DNA of 64,000 nt from NCBI RefSeq assembly GCF_001673635.1, contig NZ_LZMH01000069.1, forward strand, positions 62,001 to 126,000. Direction: 5' to 3'. The position numbers and the translations under genes were made by a program. The notes under the pieces were generated by a model. The model ran no database searches. It was not told where the DNA came from and saw only the letters and a program-made list of their open reading frames with translations. Source of the DNA: Mycobacterium asiaticum. GTDB taxonomy: Bacteria; Actinomycetota; Actinomycetes; Mycobacteriales; Mycobacteriaceae. This document shows, in pieces, positions 42,503-52,103 of this stretch (position 1 is the first letter of the stretch; each line of letters starts with the position of its first letter).

Positions 42503-42808
42503 TCAAAACGGGCGTGCCCAGCTACCGGCGGCCCGGCGATCGGCGCTGGCCAACTCGTCGGCGCCGTCGCCGACCGCGTGGCCCAGTTGGTTCAGGATCT
42601 CATTGAGCGCGGTGGCCGCCTGATGCCACTTGAGTTGTTCGGCCTGATAGGCCGCGGCGGCCTCGCGGGTCCACAGCTGTTGTAGGGGCGCAATGCGGGA
42701 TCTGAGCTCCTCGAGCGCGGATTCCAGGCGTGCGGAGGTGGTGTGGATTTCCTGGCGGACCGAGTGTTCGATCGCGTCGAAGTTGTACGACAGCGCGGCC
42801 TCGTTCAC
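42503..42808 (-). CDS. esxT: ESX-4 WXG100 protein EsxT
   Basis: This 101-residue helical-hairpin protein closely matches Rv3444c (LSYNFDAIEHSVRQEIHTTSARLESALEEL, LWTREAAAAYQAEQLKWHQAA). The usual WXG turn is LWTRE here, as in M. tuberculosis EsxT. It is the partner of EsxU and a substrate of ESX-4. It starts 4 bases before the esxU stop, so the two are translated together. Confidence 0.93.
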   Translation of the reverse strand: MNEAALSYNFDAIEHSVRQEIHTTSARLESALEELRSRIAPLQQLWTREAAAAYQAEQLKWHQAATALNEILNQLGHAVGDGADELASADRRAAGSWARPF

Positions 42809-43113
42809 AGTGCGCCCGCCGCCGCGCCAATGTGCTGGGCGTGGCTATGGCCGGACTCGCGCAAGGCGGCCTCGTTGGACCGAATCGTCTCCGCGATGCC
42901 GTGCAGGGCGTGGTACAGACGCGTCGACTCGGCGTTCCAGCGGTCCAGGACCTCCTTGAACCGCGTCGCCGCCAACCCTGCCCACACCGAGGTGGGCACG
43001 GCGCTCATCCGGCCGATGAAGGCGTGCAGCATCGCACGGATCTCCTCGTTGCGGGTATCCGTGATGGCCGCGACCGAGCGCATCAAATCGAAATCGGTAT
43101 TCAAGGTGCTCAT
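42805..43113 (-). CDS. esxU: ESX-4 WXG100 protein EsxU
   Basis: This 102-residue WXG100 protein matches Rv3445c: MSTLNTDFDLMRSVAAITDTRNEEIRAML, then SVWAGLAATRFKEVLDRWN with a WxG turn. It forms a heterodimer with EsxT. It lies 64 bases after the Rv3446c-like gene, with a possible SigM-type promoter in the gap. Confidence 0.93.
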   Translation of the reverse strand: MSTLNTDFDLMRSVAAITDTRNEEIRAMLHAFIGRMSAVPTSVWAGLAATRFKEVLDRWNAESTRLYHALHGIAETIRSNEAALRESGHSHAQHIGAAAGAL

Positions 43114-43121
43114 ACCGGATT

Positions 43122-43148
43122 CGACCGTCGCCGAGGCCGTTCGGTTCC
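43122..43148 (-). promoter_or_regulatory. Possible SigM-type promoter for esxU-esxT
   Basis: Reading on the minus strand, GGAAC (43148-43144) is followed after 17 bases by GGTCG (43126-43122), close to the ECF SigM pattern GGAAC-N16/17-CGTCR. In M. tuberculosis SigM is reported to switch on esxT/esxU. The spacing would put transcription start at or near the esxU ATG, giving a leaderless message. One base of the -10 differs from consensus. Confidence 0.35.
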
Positions 43149-43177
43149 CTCTTCTTCGCGACGGATTCGCGGACGGG

Positions 43178-44395
43178 TCAATGAACCGCGTGAGCCGACC
43201 GCACGGCCTGCTCGCAAGCGTCGCGGACAGCGTCCGGGGACTGGGGTCGGCTCTGGCATCCGACGCTGATCCGCACGGATCCGTCCAGCAGCACGCTCCA
43301 GCGCACGTCGTGACCCGGCCGGACTTCGCGGTAGGTCACAGCTGGTCTGCCGGCGGTGATTCCGGACGGATCGAAGTCGACGAACACCCCCGCGGGTTCG
43401 GCGTCGATCGCTCGTCGGAGCCGGTCGGCGGCGCCGGTCAGCGTCTCCCCCGGCGTCGGCGATTGGGTGATGTGCAGCGCGACCTCCGGGTCCGCCGGCG
43501 AGGTGACCTGCACGCGCGCCGACCCGGGTCCGGCAGTCACCCGCTGGGTCAGCCAGGCGGCCGGGACGGTGAGCGCCACCTGGCCTTCCACCAGCACTGT
43601 CGTCGGGGCCGGTTGCGGCTCCGGCGAGCGGGGCGGACCCGCGGCGTCGGTGGCCGGCACCGAGACGGTGACGAGGGTCGCGACGACGCCCGTGGCCACG
43701 ACGGTGGCCACGAAGGTGGCCGCAACACGCGCTCTGGACCGGGGCCGGGACCGCACCGGCGCGGGCCGGCCGAGCTGCTCGTCGATCACCGCGGCTGTTG
43801 TCGCGCGTCGGCCCAGTGCGGTGTCGTCGATCTTTGTGACGATGTGCCCGCGTGCGGTGAGGGCAGCGGCGATCTGCCCGGCGAGCAGCGGCGCGCCGGG
43901 TACCGCGCCGGACGCATCGATCAGCACCGCAGCACGGGGCGCCGTCGTCTCGACGGCGTCTGCCACCTGATCGGCAAGCGGAGTTTCCGTCCGGCGCGAC
44001 ACCGCAGTGATCTCGCGTCCTGCGATCGCCACCAGGTGGGCGGCGACCTCCACCACCACCGTCGAATCCGCGGACCCACCCCGAGTCAGCCACGACCGCG
44101 GCTGCACGGTGGCGCCGGTCAGGGTGGCCGCGGCCGCGGTGATCACGCCCGCTCGTGAAGTCGGCCACCAGGACGGGTGCACGACGATCGGGCCACCGAG
44201 ATGCCCGTCCGCCAGAGCGCGCAGTGCGGTCGTCCACAGTGAGCCGACCGAGACGGGTTGCTCGTCCAGCAGCGCCACCGGGTCGTCGATGGCTTCCAGC
44301 GCGACCGCTCCGACTTCACTGGAATCTGCTGCACCACAACATAATCGGTGCACCGCGATCGGTCCGGCCGCGATGACGGCACGGTGTGCGGTCAT
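43178..44395 (-). CDS. Type VII secretion-associated protein (Rv3446c family)
   Basis: This 405-residue protein from ATG 44395 has an N-terminal domain of about 215 residues resembling an actin/Hsp70-like fold remnant (TVVVEVAAHLVAIAGREI). One transmembrane helix follows (ATFVATVVATGVVATLVTVSV), then an outer domain of about 150 residues (VALTVPAAWLTQRV, YREVRPGHDVRWSV). It matches the Rv3446c family found only with ESX-4-type loci. Its exact role is unknown. It overlaps the eccC4 end by 4 bases. Confidence 0.85.
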   Translation of the reverse strand: MTAHRAVIAAGPIAVHRLCCGAADSSEVGAVALEAIDDPVALLDEQPVSVGSLWTTALRALADGHLGGPIVVHPSWWPTSRAGVITAAAATLTGATVQPRSWLTRGGSADSTVVVEVAAHLVAIAGREITAVSRRTETPLADQVADAVETTAPRAAVLIDASGAVPGAPLLAGQIAAALTARGHIVTKIDDTALGRRATTAAVIDEQLGRPAPVRSRPRSRARVAATFVATVVATGVVATLVTVSVPATDAAGPPRSPEPQPAPTTVLVEGQVALTVPAAWLTQRVTAGPGSARVQVTSPADPEVALHITQSPTPGETLTGAADRLRRAIDAEPAGVFVDFDPSGITAGRPAVTYREVRPGHDVRWSVLLDGSVRISVGCQSRPQSPDAVRDACEQAVRSAHAVH

Positions 44396-47300
44396 GCCGG
44401 CGCGGCCCAGCCGACCTGAATCACCTGTTCGACACCGGGGCGGGTGATAAGCACCCCGCGACCGGGTGGCATCGGCCCGACCGGCTGGGCGGCGAGCAGC
44501 ACGCCGTCCTCCGCGCGTCCGCTCATCATCAGGCCCGTGCAACCGAGATCGCGCAGGCCGGCGAGCAGCGGTTCATACAGGGCGCGCGCGGCGCCTCCGC
44601 TGCGCCGCGCCACCACCAGGTGCAGTCCGAGATCCGTTGCGTACGGCAGGTATTCGAGCAGAGCGAGCAGCGGGTTGCCGGTCGAGGCGGCGACCAGGTC
44701 GTAATCGTCGATGACGACATAGATGTCGGGACCGGTCCACCAGGACCTGGTACGCAGCTGCGCGTGATCGACGTCAGCGGTGGGCATCCGGTCTCGCAGC
44801 AAACCGATCAGGTCCGGCAGCACCGTGGTCAACGCCGCGGGCGACATGGCATAACCGCCCAGATGTCCGGACCCGACGACACCGATCAGGGTGCGCCGGT
44901 AGTCGACGAGGAACAGCTGAGCTTGCGACGCAGTCTTGGCGCGAGTGATCTCCCGGCACAGGACGCGCAGGGTCGCGGTTTTCCCGCATCCGTTGTCGCC
45001 CAATATGAGTAGGTGCCGGCCATCATCGAGATCGACGAAAACCGGCTGCAAGCGGGGTTCGCCGAGGCCGAGCAGCATCCCGCCGTCGGCGCCGGCCACG
45101 ATGGCCCCGTGGTTCAACTGGGCGGGCAGCTGCGGTATCGGCGGTGCCGCGGAACCATCGCGGCGGATCTCGACGCCCCGCAGCTCCGGCAGAGCCATCA
45201 TCATGTGCAGGCCTTCGGGGCTCAGACCGCGACCGGGACGGTCGCGGGGCACTTCTCGGGCTCGCCTGCGATCCAGTTCGGAGTCCGCCGGATCGCCGAG
45301 CCGCAACTCGATGCGCGTGCCGATCTGGTCCTTCAGCGCCGGCCTGATCTCAGCCCAGCGCGATGCCGACAGCACGACATGCACACCGTACGAAAGGCCC
45401 TGCGCCGCAATCATGGTGATGGTCTCTTCGAGGCCGTCGAACTGCTGGCGCAGGGCTGCCCAACCGTCGACAACCAGAATCACCTCAGCAGAGTCCACGT
45501 CGCGCCGGTCTCGCGCGGAGCACTCCCGGGTTCGCAGGACCGACTCCAGTTCGGCGACGATGCGCCCGACGAGTCCGGGCTCAGACCGGCCGGCCACCGC
45601 GCCGACGTGCGGCAGATCATCGAGCGCGAACAACGCTCCGCCACCGAAGTCCAGGCAGTAGAACTGCAGTCGTGCCGGGCCGTGGGTGGCGGCCAGCGCC
45701 GTGAGCAACGTGCGCAGTGCGGTCGACTTGCCTGCTCGCGGCGCACCCACTACCGCGACATTGCCGGCGGCACCGGACAACTCGACCATCAGCGGGGTGC
45801 GGGACTGCTCGTAGGGCCGGTCCACCACGCCGATTGGCACGGCCAAATCCGCCGGCTCGCGGTCGCGCAAGAGTGAGCCAAGGGTCGGCGCCGCGCTCAG
45901 CGTCGGCAGCCATACCGGGTGGGCGGGCGGTCCGTGGTCCTTGACCCGAGCGATGACGCCGTCCGCGATGGATGGCGCCGGCACCGAAATGGCTTCAGTG
46001 ATATTCCCGACGGGCTCAGCTGTGAACCTTTGTGGTGCCACGGGTGCGGTGCCAGTGGGCCGGGTGGGCGCACCCGGCTGCGAGACCAGCGCGCTCTGGA
46101 ATCGGACCAGCTCCCCACTGGCGGTCCGCAGGAAGCCGGCACCCGGCGTGTTCGGCAAGTGGTAAGCATCGGTCGTTCCCAGCACGGCCCGCGACTCGCT
46201 CTCGGACAACGTCTTCAGACACAGGCGATAGGACAGGTGCGCCTCGAGTCCGCGCAGCCTTCCTTCGTCGAGCCGCTGGCTGGCCAGCAATAGGTGCATC
46301 CCTAACGACCGCCCCAGCCGGCCGATCGCCACGAACATGTCGGCGAAGTCGGGATGCTGGCTGAGCAACTCAGAGAATTCGTCGACGATGATGAAAAGGG
46401 TTGGTAGCGAGTCGGAGTCCGCGCCCCGTCGCTGCTCGTAGGCGGTGATGCCGGCACAGCCCGCCGCGCGGAGCAGCCGCTGTCTCCGGTTCATCTCCCC
46501 GGCGAGGGATTCGCGCATCCGGGCGACCAGCGGTGCTTCGTCGGCAAGGTTGGTGATCACCGCCGCCACGTGCGGCGCCGTTACAAAGTCGAGAAACGCC
46601 GCTCCGCCTTTGAAATCCACCAAGAGCAGGTTGAGCACCGCGGGTGAGTTGCGCGCGATCATGCCCAGGGCGACGGTGCGCAGCAGTTCCGACTTGCCCG
46701 ATCCGGTGGCTCCCACGCACAGCCCGTGCGGCCCCATGCCCTGTTCGGCCGCCTCCTTGATATCCAGGTTGACCGGTTGCCCGTCGGCCGCGGTACCGAT
46801 CGGGGCACTGAGCCGGTCACGCCCGTGTCGGTTGCGCCACAAGTTAATCGGGTCGTCAAACCCGTGAAACAGGCCGCCTCCAACGGGCGGGGCGGTGCCG
46901 GTGCGGGCCAGCAGCCGGCGCGCGCACACGGTCGCCTCGAGCTCGGAAAGCTGGTCCGGGCACGTCAATGTCTGCTGGCCGTCCGCGTGCCGGACCGCGA
47001 TGGATGTCGCGTGGCCACCGACTACCAGACTTATCGCACCCGGGACCGGCTTGGCATCGGGCACATCGACGACCACTACCACCGTCGGTGCCGCCCGCGC
47101 GGACACCGCGGCGCGGGCTTGCGCAACGTTGCGATACACCATCCGCGCCGGCCCCAACGCATCGGTCAGTCGGGGATGCCGGTTGTGCGGCAGCCACTTC
47201 AGCCAATCCCACTCGGAGCCGACGCCGACGATCGACATGTCCTCCGGCGCATAGCAGCACGCGAGCCGGCAGACGATGGCACGCAGCATGCCCCGTACCT

Positions 47301-47913
47301 GCGCAGCGTCGCCGTCGATTGTGACCGCGTGCCCGGGGCGCAGCCGCAGCACTGTCGGCGCCTCGATCGTGGTGTGCAGTTCGAGGAACCGTTGCATGGC
47401 TGTCACGGTGACCGGATCGCAGCGCCGTTCGGGCGGAAGGCGGGCGCCGACCAGTCGGGTGCCGAGTGGCTGCCTGGCGATACCGATCCGGACCCGCAGG
47501 CCCTCGGAATCGCTCACCCGGCGCGCCCACAGCTGGGGATCCCCGCTCAACGTCCACATACAATCGGGGTCCGGGAACTCCCGGATCAGCGACATATATT
47601 GCATACCGGCGATTTCGCTGACCTGGTCGCTCATCTCGCTGAGGTACGCGAGGTACTCGTCGCGGTCTGCGTCGATCGCCGCGCCGCGCCGCCGACCCCG
47701 TCCGGCGATTGCAGTCACCACTGCCGAGGCCGACATCATCACCGGGAGGAGGACATAGCTCGGGTTACGAGTCGCCGGCGAGCCCGCGACAAATGCACCG
47801 GCCGTTACCGCCATTGCTACGGCTGACATCGCCACGGGCAGCAGCACGGCAAGCCGGCTCGGTCCCGTCTGCGGCACCTCGGGCGGTCCGGCGATTTCAA
47901 TCACCGCGGTCAC
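44392..47913 (-). CDS. eccC4: ESX-4 FtsK/SpoIIIE-type ATPase EccC4
   Basis: This 1173-residue motor has two N-terminal transmembrane helices (about 20-70). Three FtsK/SpoIIIE ATPase domains follow, with Walker A motifs near residues 400 (GATGSGKSELLR), 725 (GAPRAGKSTALR) and 975 (GDNGCGKTATLR). Walker B-type acid runs are visible (IIVDEFSELL, VILVVDGWAAL, YVVIDDYDLV). EccC recognises the EsxT/EsxU C-terminus and powers secretion. The start is GTG 47913, divergent from eccD4. It is slightly shorter than M. tuberculosis EccC4 (1236). Confidence 0.95.
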   Translation of the reverse strand: MTAVIEIAGPPEVPQTGPSRLAVLLPVAMSAVAMAVTAGAFVAGSPATRNPSYVLLPVMMSASAVVTAIAGRGRRRGAAIDADRDEYLAYLSEMSDQVSEIAGMQYMSLIREFPDPDCMWTLSGDPQLWARRVSDSEGLRVRIGIARQPLGTRLVGARLPPERRCDPVTVTAMQRFLELHTTIEAPTVLRLRPGHAVTIDGDAAQVRGMLRAIVCRLACCYAPEDMSIVGVGSEWDWLKWLPHNRHPRLTDALGPARMVYRNVAQARAAVSARAAPTVVVVVDVPDAKPVPGAISLVVGGHATSIAVRHADGQQTLTCPDQLSELEATVCARRLLARTGTAPPVGGGLFHGFDDPINLWRNRHGRDRLSAPIGTAADGQPVNLDIKEAAEQGMGPHGLCVGATGSGKSELLRTVALGMIARNSPAVLNLLLVDFKGGAAFLDFVTAPHVAAVITNLADEAPLVARMRESLAGEMNRRQRLLRAAGCAGITAYEQRRGADSDSLPTLFIIVDEFSELLSQHPDFADMFVAIGRLGRSLGMHLLLASQRLDEGRLRGLEAHLSYRLCLKTLSESESRAVLGTTDAYHLPNTPGAGFLRTASGELVRFQSALVSQPGAPTRPTGTAPVAPQRFTAEPVGNITEAISVPAPSIADGVIARVKDHGPPAHPVWLPTLSAAPTLGSLLRDREPADLAVPIGVVDRPYEQSRTPLMVELSGAAGNVAVVGAPRAGKSTALRTLLTALAATHGPARLQFYCLDFGGGALFALDDLPHVGAVAGRSEPGLVGRIVAELESVLRTRECSARDRRDVDSAEVILVVDGWAALRQQFDGLEETITMIAAQGLSYGVHVVLSASRWAEIRPALKDQIGTRIELRLGDPADSELDRRRAREVPRDRPGRGLSPEGLHMMMALPELRGVEIRRDGSAAPPIPQLPAQLNHGAIVAGADGGMLLGLGEPRLQPVFVDLDDGRHLLILGDNGCGKTATLRVLCREITRAKTASQAQLFLVDYRRTLIGVVGSGHLGGYAMSPAALTTVLPDLIGLLRDRMPTADVDHAQLRTRSWWTGPDIYVVIDDYDLVAASTGNPLLALLEYLPYATDLGLHLVVARRSGGAARALYEPLLAGLRDLGCTGLMMSGRAEDGVLLAAQPVGPMPPGRGVLITRPGVEQVIQVGWAAPA

Positions 47914-48006
47914 AGTTCGACGACGTTATGCCGCATCAGTTTTGGGCGCAAACCGGCTGTGGACAGTTGGAAACCCGATGGTCGGCATCCGATTACCGTC
48001 TCGTTG

Positions 48007-49332
48007 ATGGACCCAGTCTCCACAACCGAGATGCGCCGCGTTGCCGTCCACACGGGCAGCGGCGACGTCGATTTGGCGTTGCCCGCCGACGTTCCAGTGG
48101 CCGTACTGATCCCGGCAATCGTCGACCTGCTCGGCCGTCCGGCATCGGTGCCAGACCGTCACCTGCTCCGTACCTTGGGCGGGCCGCCGCTGTTGAGCGC
48201 GACGACCCTCGCACAGAACGGCATCGAAGACGGCGCCACGCTCGTATTGCACCGCGAAGCACCCCGGTCACCCACCCGGCCCCGCACGGACGAGGCCGAG
48301 GCGGTGCGGGCCGGCCTGGGTGATCCGGCCCAGGAGCGGGGTACGTCCCAGGTCGTCGCCACGCTCGGTGCGGTCGTCATCACCGCCGCCGGTGTGCTGG
48401 TGCTGGCCCGAAACGCATTCAGCACTGATGAATCTGATCTGAATGCCGCCGGGATGACGGGTGCCGCCGCCGTCGTGGCGCTCTGCCTGGCGGCGGTGGC
48501 GCAGCGGATCCACCGGCAGCCGGCCCCCGCGCTGACCCTGAGCATCATCGCCGCCATGTTCGCCGCTGTCACCGGGCTGGCCGCCGTGCCCGGCGCCCCG
48601 GGCGGTCCGCATGTGCTACTCGCCGCCATGGCGGTTGCCGCCTCGGCCGTCGTGTCGATGCGCCTGATCTCCTGCGGCGTAACCGCATTGACCGCGCTGG
48701 CCGGTTGCGCGCTGATCGGCGCGGCCGCCGCGATGGCTGGTGTGGTGACCGCGGCACCGCCGCACGTCGTCGGGGCGTTGACAGCGCTTTCCTGTCTAGG
48801 CCTGATCGAGGTGGCACCGCGGCTCTCGATGCGGCTGGCCGGTCTGTCACCTGGACTGCCCGACGAGAGGGCACTGGCCGACAACACGGCCCGCGCCGAT
48901 CGTTGGTTGACCAGCCTGCGGGCCGCGTTCGCGGTCGGTGCCGGATCCGGTGCCGCGCTTGCCGCCCTCACCAGCCGCCGGGCCGTCCTTCTTGCCGCCC
49001 TGACGTCGGCACTGCTGCTACTGCACGCCCGGCTGGATCACAGACGAAGGCTGATGTTCGCCTGCGCCGGAATCGCCACCACCGCAGTGGTTTTGGCTAT
49101 CACAGCAGAACACCTGCCGCAGCGCGGACCGTGGATCGCCGCGGTGACGACAGCCTCGGCCGCAGCGGCGATGTACCTCGGTGTCGTCGCCCCCTCGATA
49201 TCGCTCTCACCGGTCGCACGGCGCGGCGTCGACGCCCTGGGGTGCGTGGCGCTGGCCGCGGCCGTGCCAGTGGCTTGTTGGACCTGTGGCGCCTTCGGTG
49301 CCGTCCGCGGCCTGAACCTGTTAAGCGCGTGA
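48007..49332 (+). CDS. eccD4: ESX-4 membrane channel subunit EccD4
   Basis: This 441-residue protein has an N-terminal ubiquitin-like domain (RRVAVHTGSGDVDLALPADVPV, to about residue 95) and about eleven transmembrane helices from 115 to the end. EccD forms the bulk of the membrane pore complex. I preferred the ATG at 48007; a GTG at 47959 would add 16 residues. The stop overlaps the mycP4 GTG by 4 bases. Confidence 0.93.
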   Translation: MDPVSTTEMRRVAVHTGSGDVDLALPADVPVAVLIPAIVDLLGRPASVPDRHLLRTLGGPPLLSATTLAQNGIEDGATLVLHREAPRSPTRPRTDEAEAVRAGLGDPAQERGTSQVVATLGAVVITAAGVLVLARNAFSTDESDLNAAGMTGAAAVVALCLAAVAQRIHRQPAPALTLSIIAAMFAAVTGLAAVPGAPGGPHVLLAAMAVAASAVVSMRLISCGVTALTALAGCALIGAAAAMAGVVTAAPPHVVGALTALSCLGLIEVAPRLSMRLAGLSPGLPDERALADNTARADRWLTSLRAAFAVGAGSGAALAALTSRRAVLLAALTSALLLLHARLDHRRRLMFACAGIATTAVVLAITAEHLPQRGPWIAAVTTASAAAAMYLGVVAPSISLSPVARRGVDALGCVALAAAVPVACWTCGAFGAVRGLNLLSA

Positions 49333-50627
49333 CGACCAGCGGGGTGGCTCGCTTGCTGCTCGCGGCCGCGTTGACGGCGCCGTCCCCGACACCGCTGGCC
49401 CGTGCGGTGTCACCGCCGCCGGTCGACGAAAAGTGGTTACCCGCAGCGGCATTGCCCTCTCCGTCCGGGCCCACCGTGCAGCGACAGGTGTGCGCGGTGG
49501 CGGCCATGGATCCGGCCATCACCGGTATCCCTGCCCAGGTCGCTGACATGGACCTGCCGCGGATCTGGCAGCTCACCCGGGGCGCCGGACAACGAATCGC
49601 GGTGATCGACACCGGTGTCCGGCGCCACCCTCGGTTATCGAACGTCGTGGCCGGCGGCGACTACGTGTCGTCGGGCGACGGAACGCAGGACTGCGACGCG
49701 CACGGCACGCTGGTGGCCGGGATAATCGCGGCGACCGGTTACGAAGCCGACCAGTTCAGTGGTGTGGCCCCGGCGGCCACGGTGATCAGCATCCGGCAAT
49801 CCAGCACCCGATACTCCGCGGCCGGCGACCGGTCCGGCCGGGGCGTCGGTGATGTTCAGACGATGGCGAAGGCGGTCCGTACCGCAGCGGATATGGGTGC
49901 CACCGTCATCAACATCTCGTCCGTGGCATGCGTCGCGTCCGCGGACACGCTCGACGACCGCGCCCTGGGCGCCGCGATCGCCTACGCGGTCGACGTCAAG
50001 AACGCGGTGGTGGTGGCCGCAGCCGGCAATACCGGGGACGCCACGCAGTGTCCGCCACAACCAGCCGCCGTCAGCCCCGCCTGGTACGACGACTACGTAC
50101 TGACCGTGGGTTCGGTGAATCCTTTGGGCGTACCGTCCTCGTCCACACTGGCCGGGCCGTGGGTCGACGTCGCCGCGACCGGTGAGGGCGTGACCTCACT
50201 CAGCCCAATCAACGATGGCGTCGTCAATAGCGTTGCTGGACAACCGATCTCAGGCACCAGCTATGCCGCGCCGGTGGTGAGCGGGCTTGCTGCACTGATC
50301 CGGGCACGTTTCCCGACGCTGACCGCGCGTGCTGTGATGCAGCGCATCGAGGCGACGGCCCACCATCCGCCGGCAGGCTGGGATCGAGCCGTCGGCAACG
50401 GCGTCGTCGACGCGCTTGCCGCGGTCAGCACCGGCTCCGTCGGGCAGATTGGCACACCCGGCCCGAGGCCGGTGGACCTGCCCGCGCCGATCACGCCGCA
50501 GCCGACCGACAACGGCGCGCGCGACACCGCTTTTCGGGGCGCCGCCAGTTGCCTCGTGGTGCTGCTGGTGGCGGTGACCTCAGTCGCGTTCCGGCGGCTA
50601 CGGCGCCACCGTGTCCCGGCCGACTGA
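49329..50627 (+). CDS. mycP4: ESX-4 mycosin protease MycP4
   Basis: This 432-residue subtilisin-type serine protease starts at GTG 49329. The triad is Asp94 (VIDTGV), His125 (DAHGTLVAG) and Ser311 (SGTSYAAP). A signal peptide spans about residues 1-26, and a C-terminal transmembrane helix (ASCLVVLLVAVTSVAF) anchors it with the protease outside. Mycosins stabilise the ESX membrane complex and process some substrates. The tail overlaps the convergent eccB4 by 30 bases. Confidence 0.95.
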   Translation: MTTSGVARLLLAAALTAPSPTPLARAVSPPPVDEKWLPAAALPSPSGPTVQRQVCAVAAMDPAITGIPAQVADMDLPRIWQLTRGAGQRIAVIDTGVRRHPRLSNVVAGGDYVSSGDGTQDCDAHGTLVAGIIAATGYEADQFSGVAPAATVISIRQSSTRYSAAGDRSGRGVGDVQTMAKAVRTAADMGATVINISSVACVASADTLDDRALGAAIAYAVDVKNAVVVAAAGNTGDATQCPPQPAAVSPAWYDDYVLTVGSVNPLGVPSSSTLAGPWVDVAATGEGVTSLSPINDGVVNSVAGQPISGTSYAAPVVSGLAALIRARFPTLTARAVMQRIEATAHHPPAGWDRAVGNGVVDALAAVSTGSVGQIGTPGPRPVDLPAPITPQPTDNGARDTAFRGAASCLVVLLVAVTSVAFRRLRRHRVPAD

Positions 50628-52019
50628 CGCCTTCACCCTGCTCAGCTCCGGCCCGCACGGCAACGCCCCCAGCACCGCCCACGGCGCCGGCGCTGGCGTC
50701 GACGGCAGACCGAGATCGTGGGCCGCCTCGTCGTCGGCAACGGCGAACCGCACTCCGCTCTCGGTCACGAGGAAGCGTGGCGCGCTGCGAGGGCTGGTGC
50801 CGGTCAGGGGCTGCGCCGACACATACGCACTGCGGCCAGGCGGTAACTGAACGGCGTCCACGGCCGGCCTGCGGCCGTCGGCTTGCGCCAAGCCCGCGGG
50901 CTGCCCTCCGACGAGGGGCAACGCGCTGCCCGCCACGAGGGTGATGCCGGCCGGACCCGATCGCGCCGGTGTCCAGACCGCGCACACCACCTCCGCCCTG
51001 TCCAACACAGCCGGCGCCCGGTCGGGAAACGCAGCGGTCGGTAACGCGTCGACGACCGGTGCGTGACGTAGTGCATCGGGCGCTACCGTAATGGCGTTGA
51101 CGATGCCCTGCGCATCGCTGAACCGCAGCAGGTCGGCGGCGACCTGCCCGATGCGCTGGACCCCGGTCGCCAGCACCACGTAGTACTCCTCGCCCACTGC
51201 GCGTGTGATCCGCAACACAGTGCCGAGCGGAATCCCGGGCAGCCATGCGCGCGGCGGACCGCCGGCCTGTGGAATTCGGGGCACGGTGATGGCCGGTGCC
51301 TCCGGGACGGCGCTCAGCAAAGTCCGCGAGACGATACGCGGAGTCTGCGTCGACACGTTCAGCGCGCGCACCACCGCGGGGTCCGACAAGTCGACCAACG
51401 CGCGGGAACCGCGGTAGAGCAGGTAGGGCTGGGCGGCGGGGTCGGTGGCGACCAGGATGGCGCGGTCAGCACTCAGCGCGCCGACGGATGTGCCCGCCGG
51501 ACGCCCGACCAGCACAGTTGTCCCCGCCTCACCCTCGCCGTCGCAAACCGTCCACACCGACTCCGCCGCCGGCAGTGGTGGGTTGAGCTGCTGCGGTGCG
51601 CCCGGAATGCCGAGCGACGGGCCACGTTTGGCGCGCGCCAGGTCCGACTCCCGCACCGGGCGCGGATTGGCGTCCGAACCCGCGATCAGCCGGGCCGAGG
51701 CCAGGTTCAGCACCGGATGCCAGGTGTCGCCCACCCGCACGTACAAGGCGCCCGATACCTGACCCATCACGATCGGGGCGTCCCCAAACGAGGGCTGCGG
51801 GCGCAGCCAACTCAGCAACGCGGTTCCGGCCAGCGCCACCGCCGCCAACACCGCACCAAGCACCAGCGCAATCCGCCGCGAACGGTCGGCCGCGCGATGG
51901 CCGCCGCCCAGCAACGCACGCTCGAGACGCCGCCTCTGGTATCGGTATGCGCTGACCTGCAGCCAGGTGGTGGTCTCCAGCCGCCCTGCACCCCCAATAC
52001 GTTGCCCGGATGACCTCAA
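50598..52019 (-). CDS. eccB4: ESX-4 membrane complex subunit EccB4
   Basis: This protein of about 473 residues has a short cytoplasmic N-terminus (TTTWLQVSAYRYQRRRLERALL), one transmembrane helix (IALVLGAVLAAVALAGTALLSWL) and a large periplasmic domain with R-repeat-like parts (IVMGQVSGALYVRVGDTWHPVLNLASARLI). It matches Rv3450c. No ATG or GTG is in place; TTG at 52019 is the best start. EccB links the pore to the cell wall side. Confidence 0.92.
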   Translation of the reverse strand: MRSSGQRIGGAGRLETTTWLQVSAYRYQRRRLERALLGGGHRAADRSRRIALVLGAVLAAVALAGTALLSWLRPQPSFGDAPIVMGQVSGALYVRVGDTWHPVLNLASARLIAGSDANPRPVRESDLARAKRGPSLGIPGAPQQLNPPLPAAESVWTVCDGEGEAGTTVLVGRPAGTSVGALSADRAILVATDPAAQPYLLYRGSRALVDLSDPAVVRALNVSTQTPRIVSRTLLSAVPEAPAITVPRIPQAGGPPRAWLPGIPLGTVLRITRAVGEEYYVVLATGVQRIGQVAADLLRFSDAQGIVNAITVAPDALRHAPVVDALPTAAFPDRAPAVLDRAEVVCAVWTPARSGPAGITLVAGSALPLVGGQPAGLAQADGRRPAVDAVQLPPGRSAYVSAQPLTGTSPRSAPRFLVTESGVRFAVADDEAAHDLGLPSTPAPAPWAVLGALPCGPELSRVKASVGRDTVAP

Positions 52020-52103
52020 GGTAGGCCGCCGACCGGCCCGCTGCGTGCAGTTATCCACAGGCGCAGAGATGATGCTCCGCCGGTCGGCGTATAAAATTCC
52101 CAG

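Noticed and set aside
47914..48006. GGAAAC ... CGTC upstream of eccD4 as a SigM promoter
   Set aside because: The spacer is about 22 bases, too long for the GGAAC-N16/17-CGTC pattern.
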